Assembly (NCBI GenBank): GCA_964544115.1
Contig: CAZJBP010000087.1
Coordinates: 1 to 15,724, forward strand
Source of the DNA: CAZJBP01 sp964544115
GTDB taxonomy: Bacteria; Verrucomicrobiota; Kiritimatiellia; UBA8416; JADHWI01
Direction: 5' to 3'
Length of the DNA: 15,724 bases
Shown: positions 7,892 to 15,016 of the stretch, piece by piece
How the letters are laid out: every line of letters begins with the position of its first letter
Position numbering within the stretch: position 1 is the first letter of the stretch
The notes under the pieces: model-generated
The model's input: the letters and a program-made list of their open reading frames with translations, nothing else
Database searches by the model: none
What the model was told of the DNA's origin: nothing
Program-made: the position numbers and the translations under genes

Positions 7892-8839
7892 TCACGCCCG
7901 CGTGCCGCGCGGACGGGCCAGCGTGTCGATGAGCACGGCAAGCAGCAGCGTCGCGCCGGTCACCAGCGTGTTCCAGTACACGTCCACGCCCAGCAGCGTG
8001 AGCCCGTTGATCAGCACGGCCATCAACAGGGCCCCGAGGAAGGAGCCCAGCACGGTGCCCTCGCCGCCCTGCAGGCTTGCGCCGCCGATGATCACGGCGG
8101 CGATCACCTTCAGCTCGAGACCGGTGCCGGCCGTCACCGAGGCCGAGCCGAGCCGAGCCGTCATCACCACGCCCGCCAGGGCAGCCAGAAAGCCGACCAG
8201 CGCGTAGTTGAACACCTTCAGCCCGTTGACCGGGATGCCCGAGAGCCGCGCCGCCTTCTCGTTGCCGCCCATGTAGTAGTACTGCCGCAGGAACCGCGTC
8301 TTCCGCAGGGCCACGTCGCCGGCCAGCAGGACCGCCGCGGCGATGAGGATGGGATACTGCACTCCGAAGACCGTCCCTTGTCCGATCAACTTGAACGACG
8401 CGGGCAGGCCGGTGATGTTCTGGCCGCGCGTGATGACGAGCAGGAGGCCGCGGACAATGCTCATCATGCCCAGCGTCGTGATGAATGGATTGATGCCGAT
8501 GCGCGCGATGATCAACCCGTTGGCGGCCCCGATCGCCACGCCCGCCGCCAGCGCGGTGAGAATGGCCACGACCACCGGCATCCCGGCTGAGAGGCCGTAG
8601 GCGGCCACCGCGCCGGTCATCGCCATGGTCGAGCCGACGGACAGGTCGAATCCGCCTGAGACCATGAGGACGGTCATCCCCACGGCCACCATGCTCTCGA
8701 CCGCCAGGCCGAGGAGCAGGGCCAGCAGGTTGCTGCCGCTCAGGAAGATGTCCGAGCGCATGGACACGCCGGCTCCGAGCAGCAGAATGATGACCACCAG
8801 AATGAACTCACGGAATTGTGTCAGTCGCTTCATGTTCAT
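7892..8839 (-). CDS. Ribose-type sugar ABC transporter permease
   Basis: This is a 315-residue inner-membrane permease of the RbsC/AraH/XylH class (BPD_transp_2 fold) with eight or more hydrophobic segments from about residue 12 to 308. VSGGFDLSVGS at about 60-70 and VIAAVIIGGASLQGGEGTVLGS at about 245-266 are the most conserved family motifs. GGNEKAARLSGI at about 191-202 is the cytoplasmic loop that contacts the ATPase. I chose the ATG at 8839, whose ATGA overlaps the stop of the upstream ATPase gene by four bases; a second ATG lies at 8833. A GCCGA pentanucleotide repeat falls inside codons 228-234. It probably forms the channel for a monosaccharide with the two preceding genes, likely as a homodimer. 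Confidence 0.94.
   Translation of the reverse strand: MNMKRLTQFREFILVVIILLLGAGVSMRSDIFLSGSNLLALLLGLAVESMVAVGMTVLMVSGGFDLSVGSTMAMTGAVAAYGLSAGMPVVVAILTALAAGVAIGAANGLIIARIGINPFITTLGMMSIVRGLLLVITRGQNITGLPASFKLIGQGTVFGVQYPILIAAAVLLAGDVALRKTRFLRQYYYMGGNEKAARLSGIPVNGLKVFNYALVGFLAALAGVVMTARLGSASVTAGTGLELKVIAAVIIGGASLQGGEGTVLGSFLGALLMAVLINGLTLLGVDVYWNTLVTGATLLLAVLIDTLARPRGTRA
8142..8160. repeat. GCCGA pentanucleotide tandem repeat
   Basis: Almost four copies of GCCGA lie inside the permease gene, where they encode ARLGSAS on the minus strand. The unit length is not a multiple of three, so gain or loss of one copy would shift the frame and cut off the last third of the permease. Confidence 0.7.
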
Positions 8840-10341
8840 GATCCGCCCAGATTGACGCCCGTGGCCGCGGCGATGATGCCCTCTTCCGTGGCCGCGGCGC
8901 GCGGAATATCCGCCACGAGCCGGCCGGCCCTCATGACCAGCACGCGGTCGCTCAGCCCGAGGATCTCCTGCACGTCGGACGAGATCATCAGGATGCCCAC
9001 GCCGGTGGCCGCAAGCGCGCGAAGGCGTACATAGATGTCGCTGCGCGCACCCACATCCACGCCGCGGGTCGGCTCGTCGACGACCAGGAGCTTCGGCCCG
9101 ATTCCCATCCACATGGCCAGCAGCACCTTCTGCTGATTGCCGCCGGAGAGGTTGCCGACGCGCTGTCGGATGGACGGGGTCGCAATCGAAAAGGCGCTGC
9201 AGTTGCGGCTGGCGCTCTCGTCGATCCGCCCGTCGTCGAGCCACCCAAGGCGGCTGGCGAATGCGCCGAGGCTGGGAGCCGCGCAGTTGTCGCGCAGGGC
9301 CATGCGCAGGAAGAGCCCCTGATCCTTGCGGTCTTCCGTCAGGTAGCCGATGCCGTGGCGGATGGCGTCGGCCGGGCAGCCCAGGGCGAGCGACTGGCCA
9401 TCCAGGTTCAGGGCGCCGCGCTCCAGGCGCTCGATGCCGCACAGCGCCCGCGCGAGCTCGGTGCGACCCGCGCCCACCAGGCCCGCCAGCCCGACGATCT
9501 CGCCGCGCCTCACGTTGAGGCTGACGTCGCAGAATTCGTCCGTGCGAGAGGCCTCCGTGACACGAAAGTAGTCTCCGCCAACAGCCGCCGTGCGCGCGCC
9601 GTACATGTCGGACAGCTCACGGCCCACCATCCGCCGCACGAGCGTGTCCTCGGTCACGTCGGCCGTCGCGAAGGTTTCGACATAGCGTCCATCGCGCATG
9701 ACCGTCACGCGATCGGTAATCTCGAAGATTTCGGGCAGATGGTGGGAGATGTAGATGAACGCGACGCCCTGCTGTTTCAACTTGCGGATGGCGGCGAACA
9801 GCAGGCGCGTCTCCGTCGCCGTGAGCGACGAGGTTGGCTCGTCGAGGATTACCGCGCGCGGCTTGAGGGACAGCGCCTTGAGGATCTCGATCACCTGGCG
9901 CTGGGCCACGGACAGGTGCCGGACCCGCGTGCCGGGATCGATCCGCAGCTCGAACAGTTCCAGGAGTTCCGCCGTCTGCCGATGCAGCGCCCGCCAGTCG
10001 ATCCAGTTGCAGGCGCCCGTGGGCTGGCGATTGGCGAAGATGTTCTCGGCCACGGACAGGTTGGGCACCAGGCTGAGCTCCTGGAACACCACGGCGATGC
10101 CGCTTTGCGCGGACTGGTGAGGGTTGGCGAACTCCACGGCCCGGCCATCGAGCAGGATTGTGCCGCTGTCCGGGCGGCACACGCCGCCCGCGATGTTCAT
10201 CAGCGTGCTCTTGCCCGCGCCGTTCTCGCCTACAAGGCCATGGCATTCGCCCTCGCGGACGGCAAGACGGGCGCCGTCGAGCGCGCGCACGCCCGGAAAG
10301 GTCTTCACCATGTCCCGCAGTTCGAGAACGACGTTGCTCAT
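8836..10341 (-). CDS. Ribose-type sugar ABC transporter ATPase, double domain
   Basis: This 501-residue RbsA/MglA/XylG-type protein carries two nucleotide-binding domains in one chain and powers sugar import. Domain 1 has Walker A GENGAGKST (38-46), the Q-loop FQELS, a signature written LSVAQRQ (143-149), Walker B DEPTSSLT and a switch His in YISHH. Domain 2 has the degenerate P-loop GLVGAGRTE without lysine, usual for this family, then LSGGNQQK (398-405) and DEPTRGVDVGA. Domain 2 is therefore probably weak or inactive in hydrolysis, as in relatives. The ATG at 10341 is family-like. The stop overlaps the permease start (ATGA), and the binding-protein gene ends 16 bases upstream, so the three genes are an operon in the order binding protein, ATPase, permease. 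Confidence 0.95.
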   Translation of the reverse strand: MSNVVLELRDMVKTFPGVRALDGARLAVREGECHGLVGENGAGKSTLMNIAGGVCRPDSGTILLDGRAVEFANPHQSAQSGIAVVFQELSLVPNLSVAENIFANRQPTGACNWIDWRALHRQTAELLELFELRIDPGTRVRHLSVAQRQVIEILKALSLKPRAVILDEPTSSLTATETRLLFAAIRKLKQQGVAFIYISHHLPEIFEITDRVTVMRDGRYVETFATADVTEDTLVRRMVGRELSDMYGARTAAVGGDYFRVTEASRTDEFCDVSLNVRRGEIVGLAGLVGAGRTELARALCGIERLERGALNLDGQSLALGCPADAIRHGIGYLTEDRKDQGLFLRMALRDNCAAPSLGAFASRLGWLDDGRIDESASRNCSAFSIATPSIRQRVGNLSGGNQQKVLLAMWMGIGPKLLVVDEPTRGVDVGARSDIYVRLRALAATGVGILMISSDVQEILGLSDRVLVMRAGRLVADIPRAAATEEGIIAAATGVNLGGS

Positions 10342-10357
10342 ACTTCCGGCGGCGGGG

Positions 10358-11356
10358 CTACTTCCGCATGAAGTACTGGCAGTTGCTGGCGTCGACGATG
10401 ACCACGCCGGTGTCGATCACCGCAGGCACGCCCGCGACGCCCGCCTTGGCGTTGTCGCTGGTGATGGGCAGGGGCGCGTTCGCCAGGTTGTACAGGATGT
10501 GCGTCGCGTAGAACGGCATCAGGGCCGTCTGCTGGGCCACGCTGGCCGAGACCACGCCGTCCTTGATCTGCTCCAGCAAGTCGTTGCCGCGGTCCATCGC
10601 CACGATCTTCACCGCGCCGACCTTCTTGGCCTCGCGCACGGCCATGGCCGCGCCCATGCCGCCGGCGGCTTCAACGCAGCCGATGCCGGCCAGGTCCGGG
10701 TACTTCTGCAGCAGCGTCGCCGCCGCCTGCGCCGCGACGTTCGGGTCGGACTGCGTGTCGGCGACCTGGACGATGCTCACGCCCGGGCACTCGGCCATCG
10801 CCGCCCGGTAGCCCGCGATCCGCTCTTCGAGGTTCAGCTGACCCGGCTTGGTCATCAGCGCGATCTGGCCTTTGCCGCCGATCAAGGCCGCCAGCTTCTT
10901 CCCTCCCTGGTAGCCGGCCTGCGTGTTACCCGTGCCCACAAACGCGCAGCGCTTCGATCCGGGCAGGTCGCCGTCCACCGCTACCACCGGAATGCCTGCG
11001 TCCACCGCCTTGTCGACAATGGCGTTCAGCGACGGCTCGAACCCGACCACCACAATGCCCTTGGGCTTGCGCGCGATGGCCTGCTCGAACATCGTCACCA
11101 TCGCCGCCATGTCGTAATCGGGCGGGCCGATGTATTCAGTCTTCACGCCGAGCGCCTTGCCCGCGAGTTCCATGCCGAGCTTGTGGTCGAAGAAATAGTC
11201 GAGCCCGCCCAGAGCGGACACCTCGATGTACAACTGTCCCGAGCGGTCAACCGCCGCGCCGGCAGGCGGAGCGGCCTGAGGCGCCGGCTTGCAGCACCCC
11301 GAGAACACGAGCATACACCCCGCCACCCACACCGTTGCTGCCTGTCTTGCGTCCAT
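10358..11356 (-). CDS. Sugar-binding lipoprotein of the ABC importer
   Basis: This is a 332-residue type I periplasmic binding protein (Peripla_BP_4 group, RbsB-like). The N-terminus has a short hydrophobic stretch and a lipobox-like VFSGC, with Cys21 the likely lipidated residue and a second Cys beside it, followed by an Ala/Pro linker, so it is probably membrane anchored. The two lobes show DYDMAAMVTMFEQAIARKPKG, VVAVDGD, ERIAGYRAAM, ADTQSDPN and LLQKYPDLAGIGC, all usual in monosaccharide-binding members. I chose the ATG at 11356 because a strong AAGGGAGG lies about seven bases upstream; an in-frame ATG at 11416 would put charged residues before the signal. It follows the GH20 gene after 125 bases and precedes the ATPase. 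The ligand may be an amino sugar, judged only from the neighbour. Confidence 0.94.
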   Translation of the reverse strand: MDARQAATVWVAGCMLVFSGCCKPAPQAAPPAGAAVDRSGQLYIEVSALGGLDYFFDHKLGMELAGKALGVKTEYIGPPDYDMAAMVTMFEQAIARKPKGIVVVGFEPSLNAIVDKAVDAGIPVVAVDGDLPGSKRCAFVGTGNTQAGYQGGKKLAALIGGKGQIALMTKPGQLNLEERIAGYRAAMAECPGVSIVQVADTQSDPNVAAQAAATLLQKYPDLAGIGCVEAAGGMGAAMAVREAKKVGAVKIVAMDRGNDLLEQIKDGVVSASVAQQTALMPFYATHILYNLANAPLPITSDNAKAGVAGVPAVIDTGVVIVDASNCQYFMRK

Positions 11357-11393
11357 GGTTGCCTCCCTTGTGTCGGGTTCCAAGCGCCGCACC

Positions 11394-11408
11394 CGTGGCG
11401 GAGCCACG
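11394..11408 (-). other. Six-bp hairpin in the leader of the binding-protein gene
   Basis: CGTGGC and GCCACG flank a three-base loop in the gap between the GH20 stop and the binding-protein start. No T-run follows on either strand, so it is not a standard terminator. It could stabilise the 5' end of the transporter mRNA or weakly attenuate read-through from GH20. Confidence 0.45.
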
Positions 11409-11414
11409 CAGCGC

Positions 11415-11444
11415 ACGATAGCCGATCCGCATGGCGCGCGGCAA
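11415..11444 (-). promoter_or_regulatory. Putative sigma70 promoter for the ABC transporter genes
   Basis: On the minus strand TTGCCG (11439-11444) and TATCGT (11415-11420) are separated by 18 bases, each matching the consensus at four of six positions. Transcription would begin near 11408, about 50 bases before the binding-protein ATG. The transporter could then be expressed apart from the upstream GH20 gene. Confidence 0.4.
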
Positions 11445-11453
11445 CAGCGTTGC
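11441..11453. repeat. Inverted repeat overlapping the putative -35 box
   Basis: GCAAC and GTTGC form a perfect 5-3-5 inverted repeat directly over the upstream half of the putative transporter promoter. The position suits a repressor operator; no regulator gene is in the window to match it with. Confidence 0.4.
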
Positions 11454-11481
11454 GGGGGTGGGGTAGGGGCCGCGCCGGCGC

Positions 11482-13701
11482 CTACTTCCTTGCCTCATAG
11501 ACGCGCACTTCCACGAGGTGCACGCCGGCGTTGGCGCTGTTCTTGAGCATATTCACGCGGACATAGCGCCCGGGCGTGGGGGTAAAGGTGCTGGCGTGCC
11601 CTTTGGGGCTAGAGGGCGTGGTGTTCGTGCTCATGTCGACCACCTGCGTCCAGGCCTTGCCGTCGGCGGAGAGTTCCACCGTGTATTGGTAGTAGCGGCG
11701 TCCATCCCAGAAGGGGAAGACCGTCGCGCGGTCGAGGGTGTGAACCTTTTCGAGATCGATCTGGAGCGACTGCGGCGAGGGGCTGGCCCACCAGGCCGTG
11801 TCGAGGAGCACGGACCCGTCCACCGCGTTGGTGGGGACGTAGCTGGCCTCTGTTCCGGATGCCATCACGGGCTTGCCGGTGGTGAGGTTGGTCTCCTTGT
11901 TGGACCACGTGAACGTGGCGACTGAGGCGTATCCCAGCAGTTTGCCGGCCGCGTCGAACGCGGCGGCGGTCACCCGCGCTGTATCGCTGAGCTTGAAAGG
12001 ACCGGTGTAGAGCGTAGACGCAGCCGTCGGCAGGGAGCCGTCGAGCGTGTAGCGGATGGGCGCGCTCTTCACCACCGACGAAAGGCTTACCGTCAGTTGC
12101 CCATCGAAGATCCTTCCTCCGTCGCGCAGGCCGTCCGCAGCGATGCTGACGGTGTGGATCAGGCTGCCGAGGCGCGCCTCGGTGGCGGCGGCGCGGCGGG
12201 TAAGCTCTTCTTCGGTGAACACGTTGTCGGGCCCCCACGTGCGCTCATGGCGGATGGGGATGCCCTTGAGATAGGCATCGATCAGCGCCTCGGTGCTCAT
12301 TTCCCACATCGGCAACGAGGCGCCGATGACCCTGTCCGTCCGTTTCAGGAAGCTGCCGTTGCAGATGTACATGTTCCACTGCACCAGCGGCACCGACAGC
12401 CCCCACGGCACGGTGATGGTGGTGAAACCCGCGGCCTGGTATCGCGCAGCCGAGTTGGCGCTGCCTTCCCAGGTCATTACGATGACGTCGTTGGTCATCG
12501 GGCCGATGACGGGGGCGCCTTCCCAGGCGATGGTCTTCCTGCCGCGCTTGGCGACGATCTGGCTCATGCGCTGAACGTGCTGGATGAAGAGCTCATGCAC
12601 GCCGGTCATGCCGTGCTTCGCCATGTATTCCTTGGTGGACGGCAGCTCGGCCAGGATTCCGAGCTGGGTCTCGTCGCACCCAATATGGAAATACGGGCTG
12701 CTCTTGAAGACATCGCAGATTTCACCCACCAGCGTGTCCAGGGCTGGGTACATCTCGTCGTTGGCCATGTTCATCACGGCGATCCAGGCCTCTCCGCCGG
12801 GCTCCTTGGGCGCGTCGAACAGCTCTGGCATGGCCAGGCGGAGAGCCGAGCTGTGTCCCGGCGTTTCGAGCTCCGGCACAAGGGTCACCCCGCGGGCGTC
12901 GGCGAAGGCCACGAGGTCGGTCAGCTCCTGCATCGTGTAGACGCGGGGCGGAATGCCGCCGTGCGCGGCCGAATTCCGCGAGCCGAGTTTGGGGAATGCC
13001 TTGGAGGGGAAAGTGAACCCCTGATCATCGCTGAGGTGCAGGTGGAGGTAGCGCACCTTGTAGAAGCGGCAGGCCTGGACGGTCTGCCGAAGCGCCTCGG
13101 GCGAGATGTACTGCCGGCCAAGGTCCACCATGACCGAGAGGAAGTCCGCCTGCGGCCAGTCCTTGACCGTCATACGGGGCAGGGCCAGCTTGTCGCCGTC
13201 AACGGCGAGCGCCTGCAGCACCGTGGCCGAGCCTTCCGCCGTCGCGCGGCAATCGAAGCCCTCGACGACGGCCCGGTCTGTGATGGCAATCGTGTGGGCG
13301 TAGTCGCGCGTGTAGGTGAACGCGTTATTCTTGACGGTATAGATGTCGGCGTCGGCTTTGAGTGCCGGGTTGACCTTCAGCACGATATCGCCGGCGGCGC
13401 CGGTGCCCGTGGCGGTCGGCAGGCGTTGGCCGGTGGCCAGGAACACCTCGTCCGAGAGAATCGCCGCCAGGGGCTTGAGATCATCACGGGTAGCCACGAT
13501 GCGGCTGCGGGCCGTCAGGTTCAGCCGGCCATCCGCCAGCGTCAGCGACTTGGGCCAGGGAATCAGGTTCAGCCCCGCCGGCCGTTGTGCGGCCACCTCT
13601 GTGGCCGCGTCCTGTGCCGGCACAGCCGCCGCCAGGGCAACGGTCAGCGCGGCAGCCGCGAGGCAGTGGGATGTGAGGGTCAATGGCATGATGCGCAACA
13701 T
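11482..13701 (-). CDS. Secreted GH20 beta-N-acetylhexosaminidase with F5/8C-like C-terminal domain
   Basis: This 739-residue exo-enzyme should remove terminal GlcNAc or GalNAc from glycans by substrate-assisted catalysis. A signal peptide covers about 1-30 (hydrophobic LAAAALTVALAAAVPAQ). An N-terminal GH20b domain spans about 43-175 and the TIM barrel about 183-490, with R196 in DLGRQYIS, LHLSDDQGF, VPELETPGHS and the catalytic D343-E344 pair in FHIGCDE. A chitobiase C-terminal-like domain (IRYTLDGSLPT, about 525-600) follows, then an F5/8 type C (discoidin, CBM32-like) domain at about 603-737 ending GVHLVEVRVYE, which may bind glycan. The ATG at 13701 has AAGGAG seven bases upstream. It starts 28 bases after the isomerase gene ends. 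The Gly usually before Asp-Glu in HIGGDE is Cys here. Confidence 0.95.
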   Translation of the reverse strand: MLRIMPLTLTSHCLAAAALTVALAAAVPAQDAATEVAAQRPAGLNLIPWPKSLTLADGRLNLTARSRIVATRDDLKPLAAILSDEVFLATGQRLPTATGTGAAGDIVLKVNPALKADADIYTVKNNAFTYTRDYAHTIAITDRAVVEGFDCRATAEGSATVLQALAVDGDKLALPRMTVKDWPQADFLSVMVDLGRQYISPEALRQTVQACRFYKVRYLHLHLSDDQGFTFPSKAFPKLGSRNSAAHGGIPPRVYTMQELTDLVAFADARGVTLVPELETPGHSSALRLAMPELFDAPKEPGGEAWIAVMNMANDEMYPALDTLVGEICDVFKSSPYFHIGCDETQLGILAELPSTKEYMAKHGMTGVHELFIQHVQRMSQIVAKRGRKTIAWEGAPVIGPMTNDVIVMTWEGSANSAARYQAAGFTTITVPWGLSVPLVQWNMYICNGSFLKRTDRVIGASLPMWEMSTEALIDAYLKGIPIRHERTWGPDNVFTEEELTRRAAATEARLGSLIHTVSIAADGLRDGGRIFDGQLTVSLSSVVKSAPIRYTLDGSLPTAASTLYTGPFKLSDTARVTAAAFDAAGKLLGYASVATFTWSNKETNLTTGKPVMASGTEASYVPTNAVDGSVLLDTAWWASPSPQSLQIDLEKVHTLDRATVFPFWDGRRYYQYTVELSADGKAWTQVVDMSTNTTPSSPKGHASTFTPTPGRYVRVNMLKNSANAGVHLVEVRVYEARK

Positions 13702-13729
13702 GCTCGTTCTCCTTGGGGGCCGATCGGGC

Positions 13730-14518
13730 TCAGCCGAGACCCAGGCCCCTTATGTTCTTGCGGCTGATGGCGAGACTCAGGAACGGGTCGTTGGTGACCG
13801 GGCAGGAGTCCTGCTCCACGATGTAGTGCCGCGTTCCGGCCGCCTTGCAGGCCTTGAACACCGACCGCCAGTCAATGCCGCCCTCGCCGATGGCGCGCCA
13901 GATTTCCTGGTCGTCCAGAATGCCCCAGTCCTTCAGGTGCACCTGGTCCAGGCGGCCCTTCATCTTCAGAGCCCACTCGGCCGGATCCTGGCCGCCGCGT
14001 GCCACCCAGCCGAAGTCCAGCTCGGCCTGCAGCAAACGCGTGTGCTCGTACATCATCTCCAGGATCGTCCGCCCGCCCTTGCCGTTCCGAATGCCGAATT
14101 TCTCGAATTCGAACTTGTGGTTGTGGTACTGGACCACGATGGCCTCCCGGCGGAGGGCCCGGGCGTAGCCTTCGAATTCCTTGAACAGGCGCTTCCAGTC
14201 CTGCTGCGTCTTGAAGTCCTGGCGCGGCAGCCAGGGAATGGCCACATAGCCGACCCCCCACGCGTGACAGTCAGCGATGACCTTGCCCAGGTTCTGTCGG
14301 AAGTCCTCGAGGCCGACGTGGGCGCCGATGGGGTCCACACCCGCGTCGAGCATGATCGCACGCAGTTCGGCCGGCTCGATAGGTCCCACGCCGGAGATCT
14401 GCGCGGCGTCATAGCCGATCCTCTTCACCTTGCGCAGGGTCGCGACCATCTCCCCGGGCGTCCTCAGTACATCCCGCAGCGTATAGAGCTGCGCCGCTAT
14501 GACCGGTTGTGCAGGCAC
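13730..14518 (-). CDS. Sugar (phosphate) isomerase/epimerase, xylose isomerase-like TIM barrel
   Basis: This is a 262-residue single-domain TIM barrel of the IolE/YcjR/AP-endonuclease-2 superfamily, whose members isomerise, epimerise or dehydrate sugars and polyols with a divalent metal. Likely metal or substrate residues are H132/H134 in YHNHKFEFE, D168 in ELDFGWVARGG, H194 in QVHLKDW and E235 in IVEQD, all matching the usual family pattern. It has no signal peptide and should be cytoplasmic. The start is a GTG at 14518, preceded by a strong AGAGGAGATGG; the nearby reading frame gives no better ATG. It lies between HPr (49 bases upstream, with a 16-bp palindrome in the gap) and GH20 (28 bases downstream). 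It probably handles the sugar freed by GH20 or a related one; the exact reaction cannot be read from the sequence. Confidence 0.9.
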   Translation of the reverse strand: MPAQPVIAAQLYTLRDVLRTPGEMVATLRKVKRIGYDAAQISGVGPIEPAELRAIMLDAGVDPIGAHVGLEDFRQNLGKVIADCHAWGVGYVAIPWLPRQDFKTQQDWKRLFKEFEGYARALRREAIVVQYHNHKFEFEKFGIRNGKGGRTILEMMYEHTRLLQAELDFGWVARGGQDPAEWALKMKGRLDQVHLKDWGILDDQEIWRAIGEGGIDWRSVFKACKAAGTRHYIVEQDSCPVTNDPFLSLAISRKNIRGLGLG

Positions 14519-14539
14519 GTTCCATCTCCTCTGCTTGCC

Positions 14540-14555
14540 GCGGCGATATCGCCGC
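14540..14555. repeat. Perfect 16-bp palindrome between HPr and isomerase genes
   Basis: GCGGCGATATCGCCGC reads the same on both strands and lies 21 bases upstream of the isomerase GTG start. In mRNA it would form a six-bp GC stem with an AUAU loop just before the ribosome-binding site. It may be a regulator site or an mRNA processing/stability hairpin. No T-run follows, so it is not a standard terminator. Confidence 0.55.
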
Positions 14556-14567
14556 AGCGTGTGCTTC

Positions 14568-14879
14568 TCAGGCTATGTCCGAAAGGGGAGCCGTCGGAGT
14601 GCTCATCGGGCGGTGAGGAAAGTCAAAATGAGTTTCGAACAGGCCAACGAGCTGCCGACACATCGCCTCCTCATCGGGCCCGGTCACGCGGATCACGACC
14701 ACTTCCCCGGGCAGCAGGCCCAGCGTCATCAGCGCGATGACCGAGCGCAGGTCCGAATGCCCCCGCTCGCTGCGAATGGACATTTCCCCCACATAGCTCG
14801 CGACCGCCTTGATGATGGTGGCGGATGGACGGCAATGAATGCCGTCGCGATTCCGGACCGTGGCGCTCAGTTCGAACAT
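14568..14879 (-). CDS. ptsH: HPr-family phosphocarrier protein
   Basis: This is a 103-residue HPr-fold protein, slightly longer than the usual 85-90 because of a C-terminal tail after FETHF. Both key sites fall at the classical positions: H15 in GIHCRPSA (usually GLHARPA), which accepts phosphate from enzyme I, and S46 in DLRSVIALM, the site used by HPr kinase in many bacteria. LPGEVVVIRVTGPDEEAM matches the C-terminal half of the family. The ATG at 14879 has GGAGG eight bases upstream; an in-frame ATG at 15002 would add 41 residues without family sequence. It is first in the minus-strand saccharide cluster and has no enzyme I, enzyme II or HPr kinase gene nearby. A regulatory role, or a paralogue such as an NPr-like protein, is likely but unproven. 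Confidence 0.88.
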   Translation of the reverse strand: MFELSATVRNRDGIHCRPSATIIKAVASYVGEMSIRSERGHSDLRSVIALMTLGLLPGEVVVIRVTGPDEEAMCRQLVGLFETHFDFPHRPMSTPTAPLSDIA

Positions 14880-14912
14880 GGTGTGTGCGCCTCCGAACCG
14901 CACGCAGCCCTT

Positions 14913-14941
14913 TGGATACCAGATCCCTCGCGCGGCGTAAA
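14913..14941 (-). promoter_or_regulatory. Putative sigma70 promoter for the HPr-led cluster
   Basis: On the minus strand TTTACG (14936-14941) and TATCCA (14913-14918) are 17 bases apart, a modest match with ideal spacing. Transcription would begin near 14906, giving a leader of about 27 bases that holds the GGAGG ribosome-binding site of HPr. Confidence 0.4.
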
Positions 14942-14965
14942 GTCGATCTCCGATGGAGCCGCGCA

Positions 14966-14993
14966 TTGACACGTTCGGAACCGCTGGTATAAG
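14966..14993 (+). promoter_or_regulatory. Near-consensus sigma70 promoter for the zinc-ribbon gene
   Basis: A perfect TTGACA (14966-14971) and TATAAG (14988-14993, five of six consensus bases) are separated by 16 bases. Transcription should start near 15000, about 17 bases before the ATG at 15017. This is the strongest promoter-like sequence in the window and points to steady expression. Confidence 0.75.
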
Positions 14994-15016
14994 GTGCGGC
15001 AAAAGGGCGGCATTCC

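Noticed and set aside
8840..9442. N-terminal extension of the permease frame
   Set aside because: It lies wholly inside the ATPase gene in another frame and has no membrane or family sequence. The ATGA overlap at 8836-8839 gives a normal start.
12097..13767. A 556-codon open frame on the plus strand
   Set aside because: It is antisense to the GH20 gene, whose catalytic and accessory domains are plain. The protein is His/Arg/Gly-rich with no recognisable fold.
13343..14740. A 465-codon open frame on the plus strand
   Set aside because: It crosses GH20, the isomerase and part of HPr in antisense and is a high-GC shadow.
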